Assembly: GCF_001655675.1 (NCBI RefSeq)
Contig: NZ_LYRP01000001.1
Span: forward strand, 930,001 to 994,000
Direction of reading: 5' to 3'
Length of the DNA: 64,000 bases
DNA from: Mangrovibacter phragmitis
GTDB lineage: Bacteria > Pseudomonadota > Gammaproteobacteria > Enterobacterales > Enterobacteriaceae
A program made the position numbers and the translations under genes. Below, one piece after another: positions 54,459 to 64,000 of the stretch (the stretch's first letter is position 1; the number at the start of each line of letters is the position of its first letter). Below the pieces are notes generated by a model. The model worked only from the letters and a program-made list of their open reading frames with translations. It did not search any database and was not told where the DNA came from.

Positions 54459-54782
54459 ATGATTGCCGTACTTTTTGAAGCCGAAACGCACCCTGATGCA
54501 CAACCACGTTACCTGGAACTGGCTGAAGCCCTGAAACCGGAACTGAAAAACATTGATGGTTTCATTGCTATTGAACGTTTTCACAGCCTTAGCACACCAG
54601 GCAAGATTTTGTCACTCTCCTGGTGGCGCGATGCCGAAGCAGTGATCACATGGAAAAACCATATGTCACACCTGGCTGCACAGGAGGAAGGACGCCAGAC
54701 AATTTTTGCCAGTTACCGAATTCGGGTGGCGGAGGTATTACGTGATTACTCGTTAAACGCAGGAGCACAACATAATGTTTGA
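54459..54782 (+). CDS. Antibiotic biosynthesis monooxygenase (ABM) domain protein
   Basis: 107 residues from ATG 54459 (GGAG at a 6-base gap); an ATG at 54447 is in frame. [64 protein letters not shown] and [15 protein letters not shown] are characteristic of the small dimeric ferredoxin-like ABM fold. This fold is used for cofactor-free oxygenation or heme handling. The gene overlaps the next by 8 bases. A substrate cannot be predicted; enterobacterial relatives are mostly uncharacterised. Confidence 0.8.
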   Translation: MIAVLFEAETHPDAQPRYLELAEALKPELKNIDGFIAIERFHSLSTPGKILSLSWWRDAEAVITWKNHMSHLAAQEEGRQTIFASYRIRVAEVLRDYSLNAGAQHNV

Positions 54783-55167
54783 TATCCATCTGGTTCTGAA
54801 TAATACGCCCGGCACACTGGCAGCCATGGGCAAAATACTGGGTGAAAATGGAATTGGCCTGGAAGGCGGAGGGGTGTTTGCGGCTGAACGCATCAGCCAC
54901 GCCCATTTTTTAGTTGAAGATGGTGAACAGGCGCAACAGGTACTGCAACAGGCCGGTTTTACCGTACTGGCAGTAACCCGGCCAGTGATTAGAAAATTAA
55001 AACAGGAAAAACCTGGCGAATTAGGTGCCATCGCCACAGTATTGTCAGACCATGACATTAATATTCTCGTGCAGTACAGTGACCACCATAATCGCTTAAT
55101 TCTGCTGACAGATAACAATGCACAGGCCCGGGAAGTGACAACGCAATGGGATACCCCCACACCATGA
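54775..55167 (+). CDS. ACT-domain protein
   Basis: 130 residues made of two ACT-like ferredoxin folds: [27 protein letters not shown] (first) and [36 protein letters not shown] (second). ACT domains bind amino acids or similar small ligands and control a partner. It overlaps the ABM gene by 8 bases and the ArsR gene by 4 bases, so these three are translationally coupled. A ligand-sensing role for the regulator or the ABM protein is inferred. Confidence 0.82.
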   Translation: MFDIHLVLNNTPGTLAAMGKILGENGIGLEGGGVFAAERISHAHFLVEDGEQAQQVLQQAGFTVLAVTRPVIRKLKQEKPGELGAIATVLSDHDINILVQYSDHHNRLILLTDNNAQAREVTTQWDTPTP

Positions 55168-55862
55168 CACAAGCACAGGCAATACAGCCCAACACTCTCT
55201 CTGTCGAACAACGTATTGCAGAGGTGGCCAGCGCCATCTCTGACGCTTCCCGTGCCACGATGCTCTGTGCCCTGATGGACGGACGAGCATGGACAGCAAC
55301 CGAACTGAGCTCCACCACACATATTGCGGCATCGACCGCCAGCGCTCACCTGGCAAAACTGTTAAAAAGTGGGCTGGTGCAGTGCGTCACTCAGGGCCGC
55401 CACCGGTATTACCGGCTGGCCGGGCACGATATTGCGGCACTGCTCGAATCCATGATGTGCATTTCAACACAGCAGGTGCAGGCACCTGAAAGCCGTGCGC
55501 CGGCGATGTTGCGCCATGCCCGTACCTGCTATGATCACCTGGCGGGGGAGGTTGCGGTAAAGATTTACCAGTTCATGCGCCAGGCAGAATGGATAACCCC
55601 GGATGGCTGTGCATTAACCCCTAAGGGAACCCAGGCCTTTTTGCAGGCAGGGATCACGCTCAATACCGCCAGCAGGCGTAAACCCTGTGCGGCATGCCTG
55701 GACTGGAGCGAGCGGCAGTTTCATGCTGGTGGTGAAACTGGCGCGGCATTATTGCGTACTTTTGAACAAAACAACTGGCTGGTGCGTACTCCAGGTTACC
55801 GTGAAGTGACCATAACGCCTGCGGGGGAAAAAGCACTGCGGCGCATTTTTTACTTCTCCTGA
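55164..55862 (+). CDS. ArsR-family winged-helix regulator
   Basis: 232 residues from ATG 55164, overlapping the ACT gene stop as ATGA; an in-frame ATG at 55146 is an alternative. Residues 20-95 form an ArsR winged helix ([58 protein letters not shown]). The extended C-terminal half has [32 protein letters not shown], where the Cys pair and His could bind metal. It is longer than classical ArsR (about 110 residues) and resembles YczG/YgaV-type long family members. It probably autoregulates this operon. Confidence 0.85.
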   Translation: MTQAQAIQPNTLSVEQRIAEVASAISDASRATMLCALMDGRAWTATELSSTTHIAASTASAHLAKLLKSGLVQCVTQGRHRYYRLAGHDIAALLESMMCISTQQVQAPESRAPAMLRHARTCYDHLAGEVAVKIYQFMRQAEWITPDGCALTPKGTQAFLQAGITLNTASRRKPCAACLDWSERQFHAGGETGAALLRTFEQNNWLVRTPGYREVTITPAGEKALRRIFYFS

Positions 55863-55987
55863 CCATCGCTACCGCACAGGCTGCTTTTATTACCATACCG
55901 CCTGTTTGCCCCTTCTGGCACACAAAGCCTTATGTAACGCACCTGTTTCACTTTATAATCGCCCTGTTAACATTAAGGAGCCCGATA

Positions 55988-56095
55988 ATGAAAGTAACGC
56001 GATTTTTTCTGATTGCCGGTATGGTTTTGATGGCGCTTGGTGGTATTGGCGGTGTGATGCTCGCCGGTTATACCTTTATTTTACATAGCCAGTAA
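55988..56095 (+). CDS. yohO: Small membrane protein YohO
   Basis: 35 residues with AAGGAG 7 bases before ATG 55988. It has one membrane helix ending [18 protein letters not shown]. That run matches E. coli YohO (35 residues), which lies at the same spot beside yehW. Function is unknown. Its last 20 bases overlap the 3' end of the convergent yehW gene. Confidence 0.85.
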   Translation: MKVTRFFLIAGMVLMALGGIGGVMLAGYTFILHSQ

Positions 56096-56810
56096 GCCTG
56101 CGTTGCAGGCACCCGAACACCTGGTCCACTATTACTGCGGCCAGCGCTACCAGCACTGCCCCCTGAATAACGTAAGCGGTATTAAAACCGCTCAACCCCA
56201 CAATAACCGGGGTGCCCAAGGTTTTCGCCCCCACTGTTGAGGCAATAGCAGCGGTACCAATATTGATAATGACCGATGTGCGGATACCTGCAATGATCAC
56301 GGGTGCAGCCAGAGGTAACTCCACTTTCAGTAACACCTGACTGGGGCGCATCCCCATCCCCTGAGCCACCTCTTTGACTTCTGCCGGTACTGCATTCAGC
56401 CCGGCCAGTGTGCCCTGCAAAACCGGCAATAAACCATACAGAAACAGAGCCAGCATCGCGGGTTCGCTACCAAACCCCATTACCGGCACCGCTACTGCCA
56501 GCACTGCTACCGGGGGAAATGTTTGCCCTGCCGCCGCCAGTGTTTGAACCAGATGACGAAAAGGCTCACCGGCCGGGCGGGAGACCAGAATCCCCACGCC
56601 TCCCGCCACGAGAACAGCGCAGGCACTCGAAATTGCCACCAGAACCAAATGCGCCCATGCCAGTGAGATAAAGCTGGATTGCTGCCATACCGGGCGTTCC
56701 AGCGCCGGGAACAGGTAATGAAACAGCGGGCCACTGTATGGCATGCCAAACAACAGCCCGAGAAACAGCAGTACCAGCCAGAACAGAGGTGAGCGCAGCA
56801 GTGTGTTCAT
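56076..56810 (-). CDS. yehW: Osmoprotectant ABC transporter permease YehW
   Basis: 244 residues (E. coli 243) with six membrane segments. The EAA loop is [32 protein letters not shown]. It is one of two permeases of the YehZYXW glycine-betaine-type importer, which in E. coli is stationary-phase and osmotically induced with low betaine affinity. It overlaps yehX by 4 bases. Confidence 0.94.
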   Translation of the reverse strand: MNTLLRSPLFWLVLLFLGLLFGMPYSGPLFHYLFPALERPVWQQSSFISLAWAHLVLVAISSACAVLVAGGVGILVSRPAGEPFRHLVQTLAAAGQTFPPVAVLAVAVPVMGFGSEPAMLALFLYGLLPVLQGTLAGLNAVPAEVKEVAQGMGMRPSQVLLKVELPLAAPVIIAGIRTSVIINIGTAAIASTVGAKTLGTPVIVGLSGFNTAYVIQGAVLVALAAVIVDQVFGCLQRRLTGYVK

Positions 56811-57748
56811 GGTGTCACACCCTGGTGAATCACATCCTGCAGATGCAGATTCCCTACTACTTCACCTGCGTCATTAACCACAGGCAGAACGGACCGTGCC
56901 TGCTGAATGAATGCAGACAACGCTTCACGCAAAGATAACGCCACAGTAACAGGCTGCCCGTCACTGGGTGCTTCCCCCTGGCGTACCAGGTTTTTCACCC
57001 GGTACAAACCTAACAGGCGAATACCCCGGTCGCTGTCACCAAAAAAACCACGAACAAAATCGCTGGCAGGCTGGCGCAACAAGGTATCCGGCGCACCCTG
57101 TTGCACCACTTTGCCGTTGTCCATCAAGACGAGATGGTCGGCAAGCGCCAGCGCTTCGTCAATATCATGAGTGACCAGAATGATGGTGCGCCCCTGGGCA
57201 CGTTGCACCCGCAGGATCTCCTGTTGAAGGCTGCTACGGGTAACAGGATCCAGCGCGCCAAAAGGTTCATCCATTAATAACACTTCCGGGTCGGCTGCCA
57301 GAGCCCTTGCCACGCCAACCCGTTGTTGCTGGCCGCCTGAAAGCTGATGGGGATAACGCTGGTAAAACACCGCCGGATCCAGATTAAGTAACTCCAGTAA
57401 CTCTATAACCCGGCTGTGTATTTTTTTACCCGACCAGTTCAGCAAACGTGGCACAGTGGCAATATTTTCAGCCACGGTCCAGTGAGGAAACAAACCAATA
57501 GACTGAATGGCATAACCCATACGCCGACGTAAAGTGGTAACCGGATGGCGGGTTACCGGTTCACCGGCAAAGCGAATCATGCCACTGTCAAAATCCACCA
57601 TACGGTTAATCATTTTCAGCGTAGTGGATTTACCTGAACCGGATGTGCCCACCAGCACACTGAATGCCCCCTCGGCAAAATTCAGCGAAACATCACTGAC
57701 AGCCGCTTTGCCATGAAAGGCTTTGGTGACATGTTCAAATTCAATCAT
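56807..57748 (-). CDS. yehX: Osmoprotectant ABC transporter ATPase YehX
   Basis: 313 residues. Walker A is GTSGSGKST, the signature is [15 protein letters not shown], Walker B is [13 protein letters not shown], and the switch is [10 protein letters not shown]. After about residue 240 a single CBS-like segment ([40 protein letters not shown]) occurs, the place where ionic-strength sensing is found in OpuA-type ATPases. It overlaps yehY by 8 bases and yehW by 4. Confidence 0.94.
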   Translation of the reverse strand: MIEFEHVTKAFHGKAAVSDVSLNFAEGAFSVLVGTSGSGKSTTLKMINRMVDFDSGMIRFAGEPVTRHPVTTLRRRMGYAIQSIGLFPHWTVAENIATVPRLLNWSGKKIHSRVIELLELLNLDPAVFYQRYPHQLSGGQQQRVGVARALAADPEVLLMDEPFGALDPVTRSSLQQEILRVQRAQGRTIILVTHDIDEALALADHLVLMDNGKVVQQGAPDTLLRQPASDFVRGFFGDSDRGIRLLGLYRVKNLVRQGEAPSDGQPVTVALSLREALSAFIQQARSVLPVVNDAGEVVGNLHLQDVIHQGVTP

Positions 57749-58916
57749 GGTGATTATGCTCCAGCCGGTGAATAAGCAGGTTGAAAATGCGGTCGGCCAG
57801 CACTGCCAGTGCCACTACAGGGATAACGCCCAGCAGGACCAGTGACTGAGCGCTGGCAGATAACCCCTGAAAAATCAATGCGCCAAACCCACCAGCGCCA
57901 ATCAGTGCCGCCACTACTGCCATGCCTGTAGTCTGCACTGTGACCACGCGTAAATTACGTAACAACACGGGTAATGCCAGCGGGACTTCCACCTGTACAA
58001 AACATTGCCATGGTGTCATACCATTTCCCTGTGCACTCTCTTTCACCGCCTGTGGCACTTGCTCCAGCCCTGCAACCACACCGCGCACCAGTGGCAACAA
58101 CGCATATAACACCAGAGCGATGATCGCAGGCGCCACGCCTATGCCACTCACCCCCAAAGAGCCTAACCACGGCAATGCACTCCCCAGGGCCGAAAGTGGC
58201 GCTATCAGTAGTCCAAACATGGCGACAGAAGGTATGGTTTGAATCACATTCAGCACGCCGAACACAGAAGACTGCGCCTGCGGGGTACGGTGCAGATATA
58301 AACCCAGTGGAATGCCAATAACCAGCGCAGGCAGTAAGGTGCCGAATGTCAGTACCAGATGGCGCAGTAATGCATCATCAAACACAGATTTACGGTTGGC
58401 GTACTCTTTCAGCAAAGACAGGCCATCAAAATGGCCGGTATATAACAAGGCCAGCGGAATCAGCCACAATTGCAGGTAGAGTATGGCGCGCAGGGCGGGT
58501 TTCATGGAAAGGGTGCGTGCTGATTCACTATACCCCATCAGGCTGATTGCCAGCACCAGCCAGGAGCCGCTTGCCAGTGATACTCTGGCATAAGGATGAG
58601 CCTCGCCCGCCAGGTGGTTCGCCCAAAAACCACAAGCGAACAGCCAGCCAACAAATAACACTTCGAATAACAGCAACACCACCGGGCGATGGTGCGGCAA
58701 GCTGAATACCAGCAGCACAACCGCTACCAGAAACAGCGCGGCTGTTGAATATGGCACCAGCCCGTCCAGCATTACAGGCTGGCCGCTCAGCAGGCGGTTG
58801 GGTGCCATGGTGAGTACAGGCAAACACAGCACGGTAATCACTAACAATGCCACCAGAACCCAGAGCACCGGGTTCTGACGAAAACGGCCAATAACGTTAT
58901 GCCACAACCTAGTCAA
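57741..58916 (-). CDS. yehY: Osmoprotectant ABC transporter permease YehY
   Basis: About 391 residues (E. coli 385). Multiple membrane segments; the EAA loop is AVKESAQGNGMTPWQCFVQVEVPLALPVLLRN. The open frame runs back to 59024, but that part overlaps osmF in another frame. The best start by length is one of three TTG codons at 58919, 58916 and 58907; no ATG is available. TTG initiation would couple it to the osmF stop (58909-58911). It is the second permease of the YehZYXW system. Confidence 0.9.
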   Translation of the reverse strand: MTRLWHNVIGRFRQNPVLWVLVALLVITVLCLPVLTMAPNRLLSGQPVMLDGLVPYSTAALFLVAVVLLVFSLPHHRPVVLLLFEVLFVGWLFACGFWANHLAGEAHPYARVSLASGSWLVLAISLMGYSESARTLSMKPALRAILYLQLWLIPLALLYTGHFDGLSLLKEYANRKSVFDDALLRHLVLTFGTLLPALVIGIPLGLYLHRTPQAQSSVFGVLNVIQTIPSVAMFGLLIAPLSALGSALPWLGSLGVSGIGVAPAIIALVLYALLPLVRGVVAGLEQVPQAVKESAQGNGMTPWQCFVQVEVPLALPVLLRNLRVVTVQTTGMAVVAALIGAGGFGALIFQGLSASAQSLVLLGVIPVVALAVLADRIFNLLIHRLEHNHHD

Positions 58917-59829
58917 CAAAATGATGAGCCTTAAGCCAGGTCTGCGCCACTGTACCTGCATCCACACCTTCCACTGCAATACGGGCATTGAGTTGCTGCA
59001 AAGTTTTTTCATCCAGCGCGCCAAATACCGGTTTTAACCAGGCGGCAATACCGGGGTGTTCTTTAAGTACCGCTTCACGAATAACCGGAGCAGGTGCATA
59101 GACAGGCTGCGTACCTTTTGGGTCGCTCAGGGTGCGCAGCCCCAGTGCAGCTAACGGGCCATCGGTGCCATAAGCCATCGCGGCGTTCACACCTGAAGTA
59201 TTTTGGGCGGCCGCTTTAATAGTCACGGCTGTATCACCACCTGCCAGAGACAATAACTGGTCTTGTGACAGGGTAAATCCATAGGCTTTTTCGAAAGCAG
59301 GCAGGGCATCAGGCCGTTCAATAAATTCGGCAGAAGCCGCCAGTTTGAATGTGCCCCCCTCTTTCAGGTAACGACTCAGGTCATTAAGGGAGGTGAGATG
59401 GTTTTTCTCGGCTACATCGTCACGTACCGCAATGGTCCAGGTATTGTTCGCCGGAGCGGGTGTCAGCCAGACCAGGTGGTTTTTCGCCGCATCCAGTTGT
59501 TTGACTTTTTCATAACCCTGTTGCGGGTTTTTCCAGGCAGGGGAACTGGCCTCATTAAAGAAAAAGGCACCGTTCCCGGTATATTCAGGGTAAATATCCA
59601 GCGCACCTGAGATAATTGCGCCGCGCACTACCGGTGTTGTTCCCAACTGGATTTTATTCTCTGTTTTCACACCATGAGCATTCAGTACTTGCAGAATAAT
59701 ATTCCCCAGTAATGCGCCTTCCGTATCAATTTTCGAACCGACTTTCACCGGGCCAGCTGCCTGTGCGGGTAAAGCCATAACCAGTACAGTGCCCAGTAAA
59801 CATGATGACCACAGGGTGCTTGTTTTCAT
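58909..59829 (-). CDS. osmF: Osmoprotectant-binding protein OsmF (YehZ)
   Basis: 306 residues from ATG 59829 (GGAG at a 5-base gap; E. coli 305). The signal peptide is MKTSTLWSSCLLGTVLVMALPAQAA. The mature part has VKVGSKIDTEGALLGNIILQ, GALDIYPEYTGNGAFF, NNTWTIAVRDDVA and VNAAMAYGTDGPLAALGL, all typical of OpuC/ProX-like binding proteins for compatible solutes. First gene of the osmF-yehYXW operon. Confidence 0.94.
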   Translation of the reverse strand: MKTSTLWSSCLLGTVLVMALPAQAAGPVKVGSKIDTEGALLGNIILQVLNAHGVKTENKIQLGTTPVVRGAIISGALDIYPEYTGNGAFFFNEASSPAWKNPQQGYEKVKQLDAAKNHLVWLTPAPANNTWTIAVRDDVAEKNHLTSLNDLSRYLKEGGTFKLAASAEFIERPDALPAFEKAYGFTLSQDQLLSLAGGDTAVTIKAAAQNTSGVNAAMAYGTDGPLAALGLRTLSDPKGTQPVYAPAPVIREAVLKEHPGIAAWLKPVFGALDEKTLQQLNARIAVEGVDAGTVAQTWLKAHHFVD

Positions 59830-59982
59830 TTTCTCTCCGTTTCTCTGTTCGTCAACTGCATGAAAAATAAGGATAGCGGAATATCTCTGTAAGTGGACGC
59901 CGGGCAGAAAAATCTGTGCGTAAAACAAAACGGGCCATCACCTGGCACGGTGACAGCCCGTTACTAACGGTAACGCCATGGT

Positions 59983-62280
59983 TTACAGCAAGTCAAATGA
60001 ACCTTGTTTCACCCGCTCAGAATCCAGGCCGATAAAGACGTTGAATTTGCCCGGCTCCGCGACATATTGCATGCGGGCATTCCAGAATTTCAGTGCATTG
60101 ATATCGACCGGGAAGCTGACGGTCTGGGTTTCGTGAGGTTTGAGGGTTACTTTCTTAAACCCGCGTAACATTTTTACCGGGCGGCTCATACTGGCGGTAA
60201 CATCCTGCAAATAGAGCTGCACTACGGTTGCCCCTTCCCGGTCGCCGGTGTTGGTGACAGTCACACTCGCCGTAACCGTTCCATCCCGTTTCATAACCGG
60301 TGAGGACATTTTTACGTCGGACACCTGAAACGTGGTGTAACTCAGGCCATAGCCGAAGGGGAACAGCGGGCCGTTTGCTTCATCGAAATAGTGTGACGTG
60401 TATTTATCCGGTTTTTCCGGGTTATAAGGCCGGCCAGTATTCAGGTGGCTGTAATAAACTGGAATTTGCCCAACTGAACGCGGGAAAGACATGGGTAATT
60501 TGCCTGAAGGGTTGTAGTCGCCAAACAGCACATCAGCGATGGCATTGCCCCCTTCTGTTCCGGCGAACCAGGTTTCCAGCATCGCATCTGCCTGCTGTTG
60601 TTCTTTCACCAGCGCCAGCGGGCGGCCATTCATCAGAACCAGCACCAGCGGTTTACCGGTTGCTTTCAGCGCGGCAATCAGGTCGCGCTGGCTTTGTGGA
60701 ATGGTAATATTGGTTCTGCTGGATGCTTCATGAGCCATTCCCTGCGATTCTCCCACAACCGCCACGACAACATCGGCGCTTTTCGCTGTGTTCACGGCTT
60801 CGTCTATCATGGCCTGTGGTGAACGCGGGTCCTGTTGCACGGCTTTCTCATAAGAGTTCAGGAAATCAATAATGCCCTGGTGGTTAGAAATATTGGCGCC
60901 ACGCGCGTAAACAATGTGCGCACTGTTGCCTGCGGCATTTTTAATCCCCTGCAATACACTCACTGACTGGCTGGCGACACCTGCAGCCGACCAACTGCCC
61001 ATCATGTCTCGCTGGCTGTCGGCCAGTGGTCCAATAACCGCAATGGTACCCTGTTTTTTCAGCGGCAGTGTGTGCAGGCGGTTTTTCAGGAGCACCAGAC
61101 TTTCACGAGCAACTTCCCGGGCTTCTTTGCGATGCAGACGGCTTTCTGCGTTGGTATCGACCGGGTCGCTACCTTTCGGGCCAAGGTGAACATAGGGATC
61201 GTTAAATAACCCCATATCATATTTTACGTTCAGCACATGGCGTGTAGCGTCATCGAGCTCCGCCATAGTGACCGCGCCACTTTTAATCAGACCGGGTAAG
61301 TATTTACTGTAGTATTCATCTCCCATGCTCATGTCTATACCGGCTTTGAGCGCGATGCGCACGGCGTCTTGCGGATCACTGGCCACGCCGTGGTTAATTA
61401 ACTCTTTGATTGCACCATGATCGGAGATAGTAATGCCCTTAAAGCCCCACTCTTTGCGCAGCACATCTTTAAGTAACCAGGAGTCGGAAGTCGCCGGGGT
61501 GCCATTCAGTGAATTCAGGGCAATCATCACCCCGCCACTGCCGGCATCCAGCCCGGCTTTATAAGGCGGTAAATAGTCGTTGAATAACCGCTGAGGGCTC
61601 ATATCCACTGTGTTGTACTCTTTACCACCCTCTACCGCGCCGTATGCGGCGAAGTGTTTCACACTGGTCATGACTGAGTAACGGTCTGCCGGGCTTTTCC
61701 CCTGCATAGATTCAACCATGGTGCTGCCCATTATGGATGTGAGATAAGTATCTTCACCGAACCCTTCGGATACCCGCCCCCAGCGAGGGTCGCGGCTCAC
61801 ATCCACCATAGGCGCCCAGGTCATATTCAGACCGTCATCGGCGGCTTCCCAGGCAGAAATACGCCCCACAGTCCGCACTGCGTCAAGGTCAAAGGTGGAA
61901 GCCAGCCCCAGGCTTATTGGGAAGACGGTGCGCTGACCATGCACCACATCATAGGCAAAAAACAGAGGGATTTTCAGGCGGCTGAGTTGCATCACCTGAT
62001 CCTGCATTTTACGAATATCCGGGCGGGTTACTGTATTAAAGATGGCTCCTACATGCCCTTCTTTAATCATTTCACGAATTTTTTCTTTTGGGTTATCTGG
62101 CCCGACGCTAATCAACCTGAGCTGGCCGATTTTTTCATCGACAGTCATTTTCTTGAGCAGGCTGGTGACAAAAGCATCACGCGCCTGGGTGGTCATGGGA
62201 TGGGGACCAAACAAATCATCGGCCAGTGCAGGTTGCAGAGCAAGGCTTACTGCAATCCCAACAGAACAAAGCCATTTCAT
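59983..62280 (-). CDS. bglX: Periplasmic beta-glucosidase
   Basis: 765 residues, equal to E. coli BglX. MKWLCSVGIAVSLALQPALA is a signal peptide identical to the one I recall for E. coli. GH3 domain: VDEKIGQLRLISVGPDNP, VDVSRDPRWGR, GEDTYLTSIMG, SVKHFAAYGAVEGGKEYN, and the nucleophile Asp in FKGITISDHGAIKEL. A GH3 C-terminal domain (PLADSQRDMMGSWSAAG) and a fibronectin-III-like domain at the end follow. It hydrolyses beta-glucosides in the periplasm. It is divergent from dld across a 196-bp gap. Confidence 0.97.
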   Translation of the reverse strand: MKWLCSVGIAVSLALQPALADDLFGPHPMTTQARDAFVTSLLKKMTVDEKIGQLRLISVGPDNPKEKIREMIKEGHVGAIFNTVTRPDIRKMQDQVMQLSRLKIPLFFAYDVVHGQRTVFPISLGLASTFDLDAVRTVGRISAWEAADDGLNMTWAPMVDVSRDPRWGRVSEGFGEDTYLTSIMGSTMVESMQGKSPADRYSVMTSVKHFAAYGAVEGGKEYNTVDMSPQRLFNDYLPPYKAGLDAGSGGVMIALNSLNGTPATSDSWLLKDVLRKEWGFKGITISDHGAIKELINHGVASDPQDAVRIALKAGIDMSMGDEYYSKYLPGLIKSGAVTMAELDDATRHVLNVKYDMGLFNDPYVHLGPKGSDPVDTNAESRLHRKEAREVARESLVLLKNRLHTLPLKKQGTIAVIGPLADSQRDMMGSWSAAGVASQSVSVLQGIKNAAGNSAHIVYARGANISNHQGIIDFLNSYEKAVQQDPRSPQAMIDEAVNTAKSADVVVAVVGESQGMAHEASSRTNITIPQSQRDLIAALKATGKPLVLVLMNGRPLALVKEQQQADAMLETWFAGTEGGNAIADVLFGDYNPSGKLPMSFPRSVGQIPVYYSHLNTGRPYNPEKPDKYTSHYFDEANGPLFPFGYGLSYTTFQVSDVKMSSPVMKRDGTVTASVTVTNTGDREGATVVQLYLQDVTASMSRPVKMLRGFKKVTLKPHETQTVSFPVDINALKFWNARMQYVAEPGKFNVFIGLDSERVKQGSFDLL

Positions 62281-62476
62281 AAGTTGACTCTCAGGTTAAG
62301 GCGGAGCCTGGCTGACGCCGCACAGAAAAATAAAAAACGCAGTTTGCCACAAGCTGGAATGAGTAAGAAATAAGATAATCCAGATATATCCATCTGTTTT
62401 GCAAAATGACTCTCCACAAATTGATTTTTTCGGCGCTATGCTTAATGCCGATATTTGTTCATCACAGGAGTGGGAC

Positions 62477-64000
62477 ATGTCTTACGTTGTAAAATCGAAA
62501 CACCTGGCCTTTATAACTGAACTCAAACATCTGGTAGGCGCTCATCATGTTCTTACTGATCCGGCACGCACGGCGCGCTACCGTAAAGGCTTCCGTTCTG
62601 GTGAGGGAGAGGCTCTCGCCGTGGTGTTTCCAGGCTCGCTCCTGTCTTTATGGCAGGTACTCAAGGCTTGTGTCGCCACTGACAAAATCATTCTGATGCA
62701 GGCAGCCAACACCGGTTTAACGGAAGGTTCCACCCCAAATGGTAACGATTATGACCGTGATATTGTCATTATCAGTACCTTGCGTCTGAACAAACTTCAC
62801 TTACTGGATAACGGCCTGCAAGTAGTGGCCTGGCCGGGAACCACATTGTACCAACTGGAAAAAGCACTGAAACCCCTGGGGCGCGAACCCCATTCTGTAA
62901 TTGGCTCTTCCTGTATTGGTGCGTCGGTTATGGGTGGTGTGTGCAACAACTCTGGTGGTTCCTTAGTGCAACGCGGCCCGGCTTACACCGAAATGGCTTT
63001 GTATGCGCAAATTGACAGCCAGGGGCAGTTGCATTTGGTTAACCACCTGGGTATTGACCTGGGTGAAACACCTGAACAAATTCTGTCGCGCCTGGATGAT
63101 GAAAAAATCCCCCCCGAACGAATACAACATGATGAGCGGCGTGCTTCTGATAACGACTACCAACACCGGGTACGCCAGGTCGATGCCAACACGCCTTCAC
63201 GCTATAACGCCGACCCTGACCGGTTGTTTGAAGCTTCCGGTTGTGCAGGGAAACTGGCGGTTTTTGCTGTGCGCCTCGATACCTTTGCCGCCGAAAAACA
63301 ACAACAGGTGTTTTATATCGGCACCAATCAGACACAGGTGCTGACCGAGTTACGTCGCCATATGCTGGCTGAATTTACCCACCTCCCGGTAGCCGGAGAA
63401 TATATGCACCGGGATATCTACGATATTGCCCAAACCTACGGTAAAGATACCTTCCTGATGATAGACAAACTGGGCACCGATAAGATGCCAGCGTTGTTCA
63501 GCCTCAAGGGCCGTACCGATGCCATACTGGAAAAACACCACCTGTTTAAACCCCATTTCACTGACCGTTTTATGCAAAAAATCAGTGGTTATTTTCCCAA
63601 CCATTTACCTTCAAGAATGCAGGAGTGGCGCCAGAAATATGAGCACCACTTGTTACTAAAAATGGCCGGTGATGGTATTGCCGAAGCGCAAAATTTCCTG
63701 GAACGTTATTTTCACGATGCCGAAGGCGACTTTTTTGTCTGTACCCCGGAAGAAGGGGCGAAAGCCTTTTTACACCGGTTTGCAGCTGCCGGGGCGGCGA
63801 TACGTTACCATGCGGTTCATGCAGATGAAGTTGAGGATATTCTGGCACTGGATATTGCCCTGCGCCGTAATGACACCGACTGGTTTGAACACCTGCCAGC
63901 AGAACTGAACAGCCAGATACTGCACAAGCTCTACTACGGGCACTTTATGTGCCATGTGTTCCATCAGGACTATATTGTGAAAAAAGGCGAGGATGTCCAC
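62477..64000 (+). CDS. dld: Quinone-dependent D-lactate dehydrogenase (3' end outside window)
   Basis: The frame is open from ATG 62477 (AGGAG about 7 bases upstream) to the window end: 508 codons of an expected ~570. FAD-binding regions are clear: FRSGEGEALAVVFPGSL, MQAANTGLTEGSTPNGNDYD, GREPHSVIGSSCIGASVMGG and NNSGGSLVQRGPAYTEM. Further on, YNADPDRLFEASGCAGKLAVF, GEYMHRDIYDIAQTYGKDTF and YYGHFMCHVFHQDYIV match E. coli Dld. The membrane-associated enzyme oxidises D-lactate to pyruvate and passes electrons to quinone. No frameshift is seen. The order bglX-dld is conserved with E. coli. Confidence 0.96.
   Translation, partial: MSYVVKSKHLAFITELKHLVGAHHVLTDPARTARYRKGFRSGEGEALAVVFPGSLLSLWQVLKACVATDKIILMQAANTGLTEGSTPNGNDYDRDIVIISTLRLNKLHLLDNGLQVVAWPGTTLYQLEKALKPLGREPHSVIGSSCIGASVMGGVCNNSGGSLVQRGPAYTEMALYAQIDSQGQLHLVNHLGIDLGETPEQILSRLDDEKIPPERIQHDERRASDNDYQHRVRQVDANTPSRYNADPDRLFEASGCAGKLAVFAVRLDTFAAEKQQQVFYIGTNQTQVLTELRRHMLAEFTHLPVAGEYMHRDIYDIAQTYGKDTFLMIDKLGTDKMPALFSLKGRTDAILEKHHLFKPHFTDRFMQKISGYFPNHLPSRMQEWRQKYEHHLLLKMAGDGIAEAQNFLERYFHDAEGDFFVCTPEEGAKAFLHRFAAAGAAIRYHAVHADEVEDILALDIALRRNDTDWFEHLPAELNSQILHKLYYGHFMCHVFHQDYIVKKGEDVH

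Noticed and set aside
1-64000. tRNA or rRNA genes
   Set aside because: I saw no cloverleaf-type sequence or rRNA-like stretch on either strand by eye; a covariance-model scan would settle this.

Overview
The window looks like a chromosomal segment of a member of the Enterobacteriaceae. MetG, Mrp, BtsS/BtsR, YohO, YehW/X/Y, OsmF, BglX and Dld all read as close relatives of the Escherichia coli proteins. The run btsSR ... yohO-yehWXY-osmF-bglX-dld (48-64 kb) keeps the order of the E. coli yeh/bglX/dld region, apart from mrp-metG and three extra genes lying between btsS and yohO. The left two thirds are accessory or metabolically specialised DNA. I cannot name the genus from sequence alone.

Region by region. 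(a) 0-2.8 kb: the last 27 codons of a probable tape-measure protein of an extracellular contractile injection system (eCIS), then a translationally linked membrane protein with a degenerate GH18-like domain. (b) 3.0-10.7 kb: a xylose cassette of xylR, xylA, a XylE-type symporter and a phosphoketolase, with a perfect CRP site between xylA and xylE. (c) 11.1-16.5 kb, minus strand, AT-rich: an eCIS AAA+ ATPase, a DUF4157 (eCIS core domain) protein and three further cargo candidates. All four non-ATPase proteins share an N-terminal leader with a DNR...QR motif. (d) 16.8-19.0 kb: a PAAR / S-type pyocin toxin with two candidate immunity genes. (e) 19.4-27.6 kb: a GNAT, a GldA-like dehydrogenase, histidine ammonia-lyase, a NitT/TauT-type ABC importer and a chemoreceptor. 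(f) 27.8-33.7 kb: a zinc-ribbon microprotein and an ABC importer with an alkaline-phosphatase-superfamily enzyme and a GntR/UTRA regulator, probably for an organophosphorus compound. (g) 33.7-39.2 kb: a small unknown protein, an omptin, and an MFS / DapA-like / DeoR-kinase fusion catabolic operon. (h) 39.2-45.3 kb: two FIST-domain sensors, one with a GGDEF output and one with a chemoreceptor output, flanking a cupin gene and an IS110 scar. (i) 46-64 kb: pyruvate-type sensing and uptake (BtsT-like, BtsR, BtsS), mrp/metG, an ABM-ACT-ArsR operon, yohO, the osmoprotectant importer yehWXY-osmF, bglX and dld (cut by the window end).

The most interesting part is the eCIS arm. A cargo set with one common leader and different C-terminal domains (a GNAT, a zinc metalloprotease, an unknown domain and a DUF4157 domain) lies beside the eCIS ATPase. 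It is separated from the tape-measure end by a xylose/phosphoketolase cassette that looks like a later insertion or rearrangement. All start sites were re-evaluated from ribosome-binding sites. All functional statements rest on reading motifs and remembered family sequences; no database search was possible.
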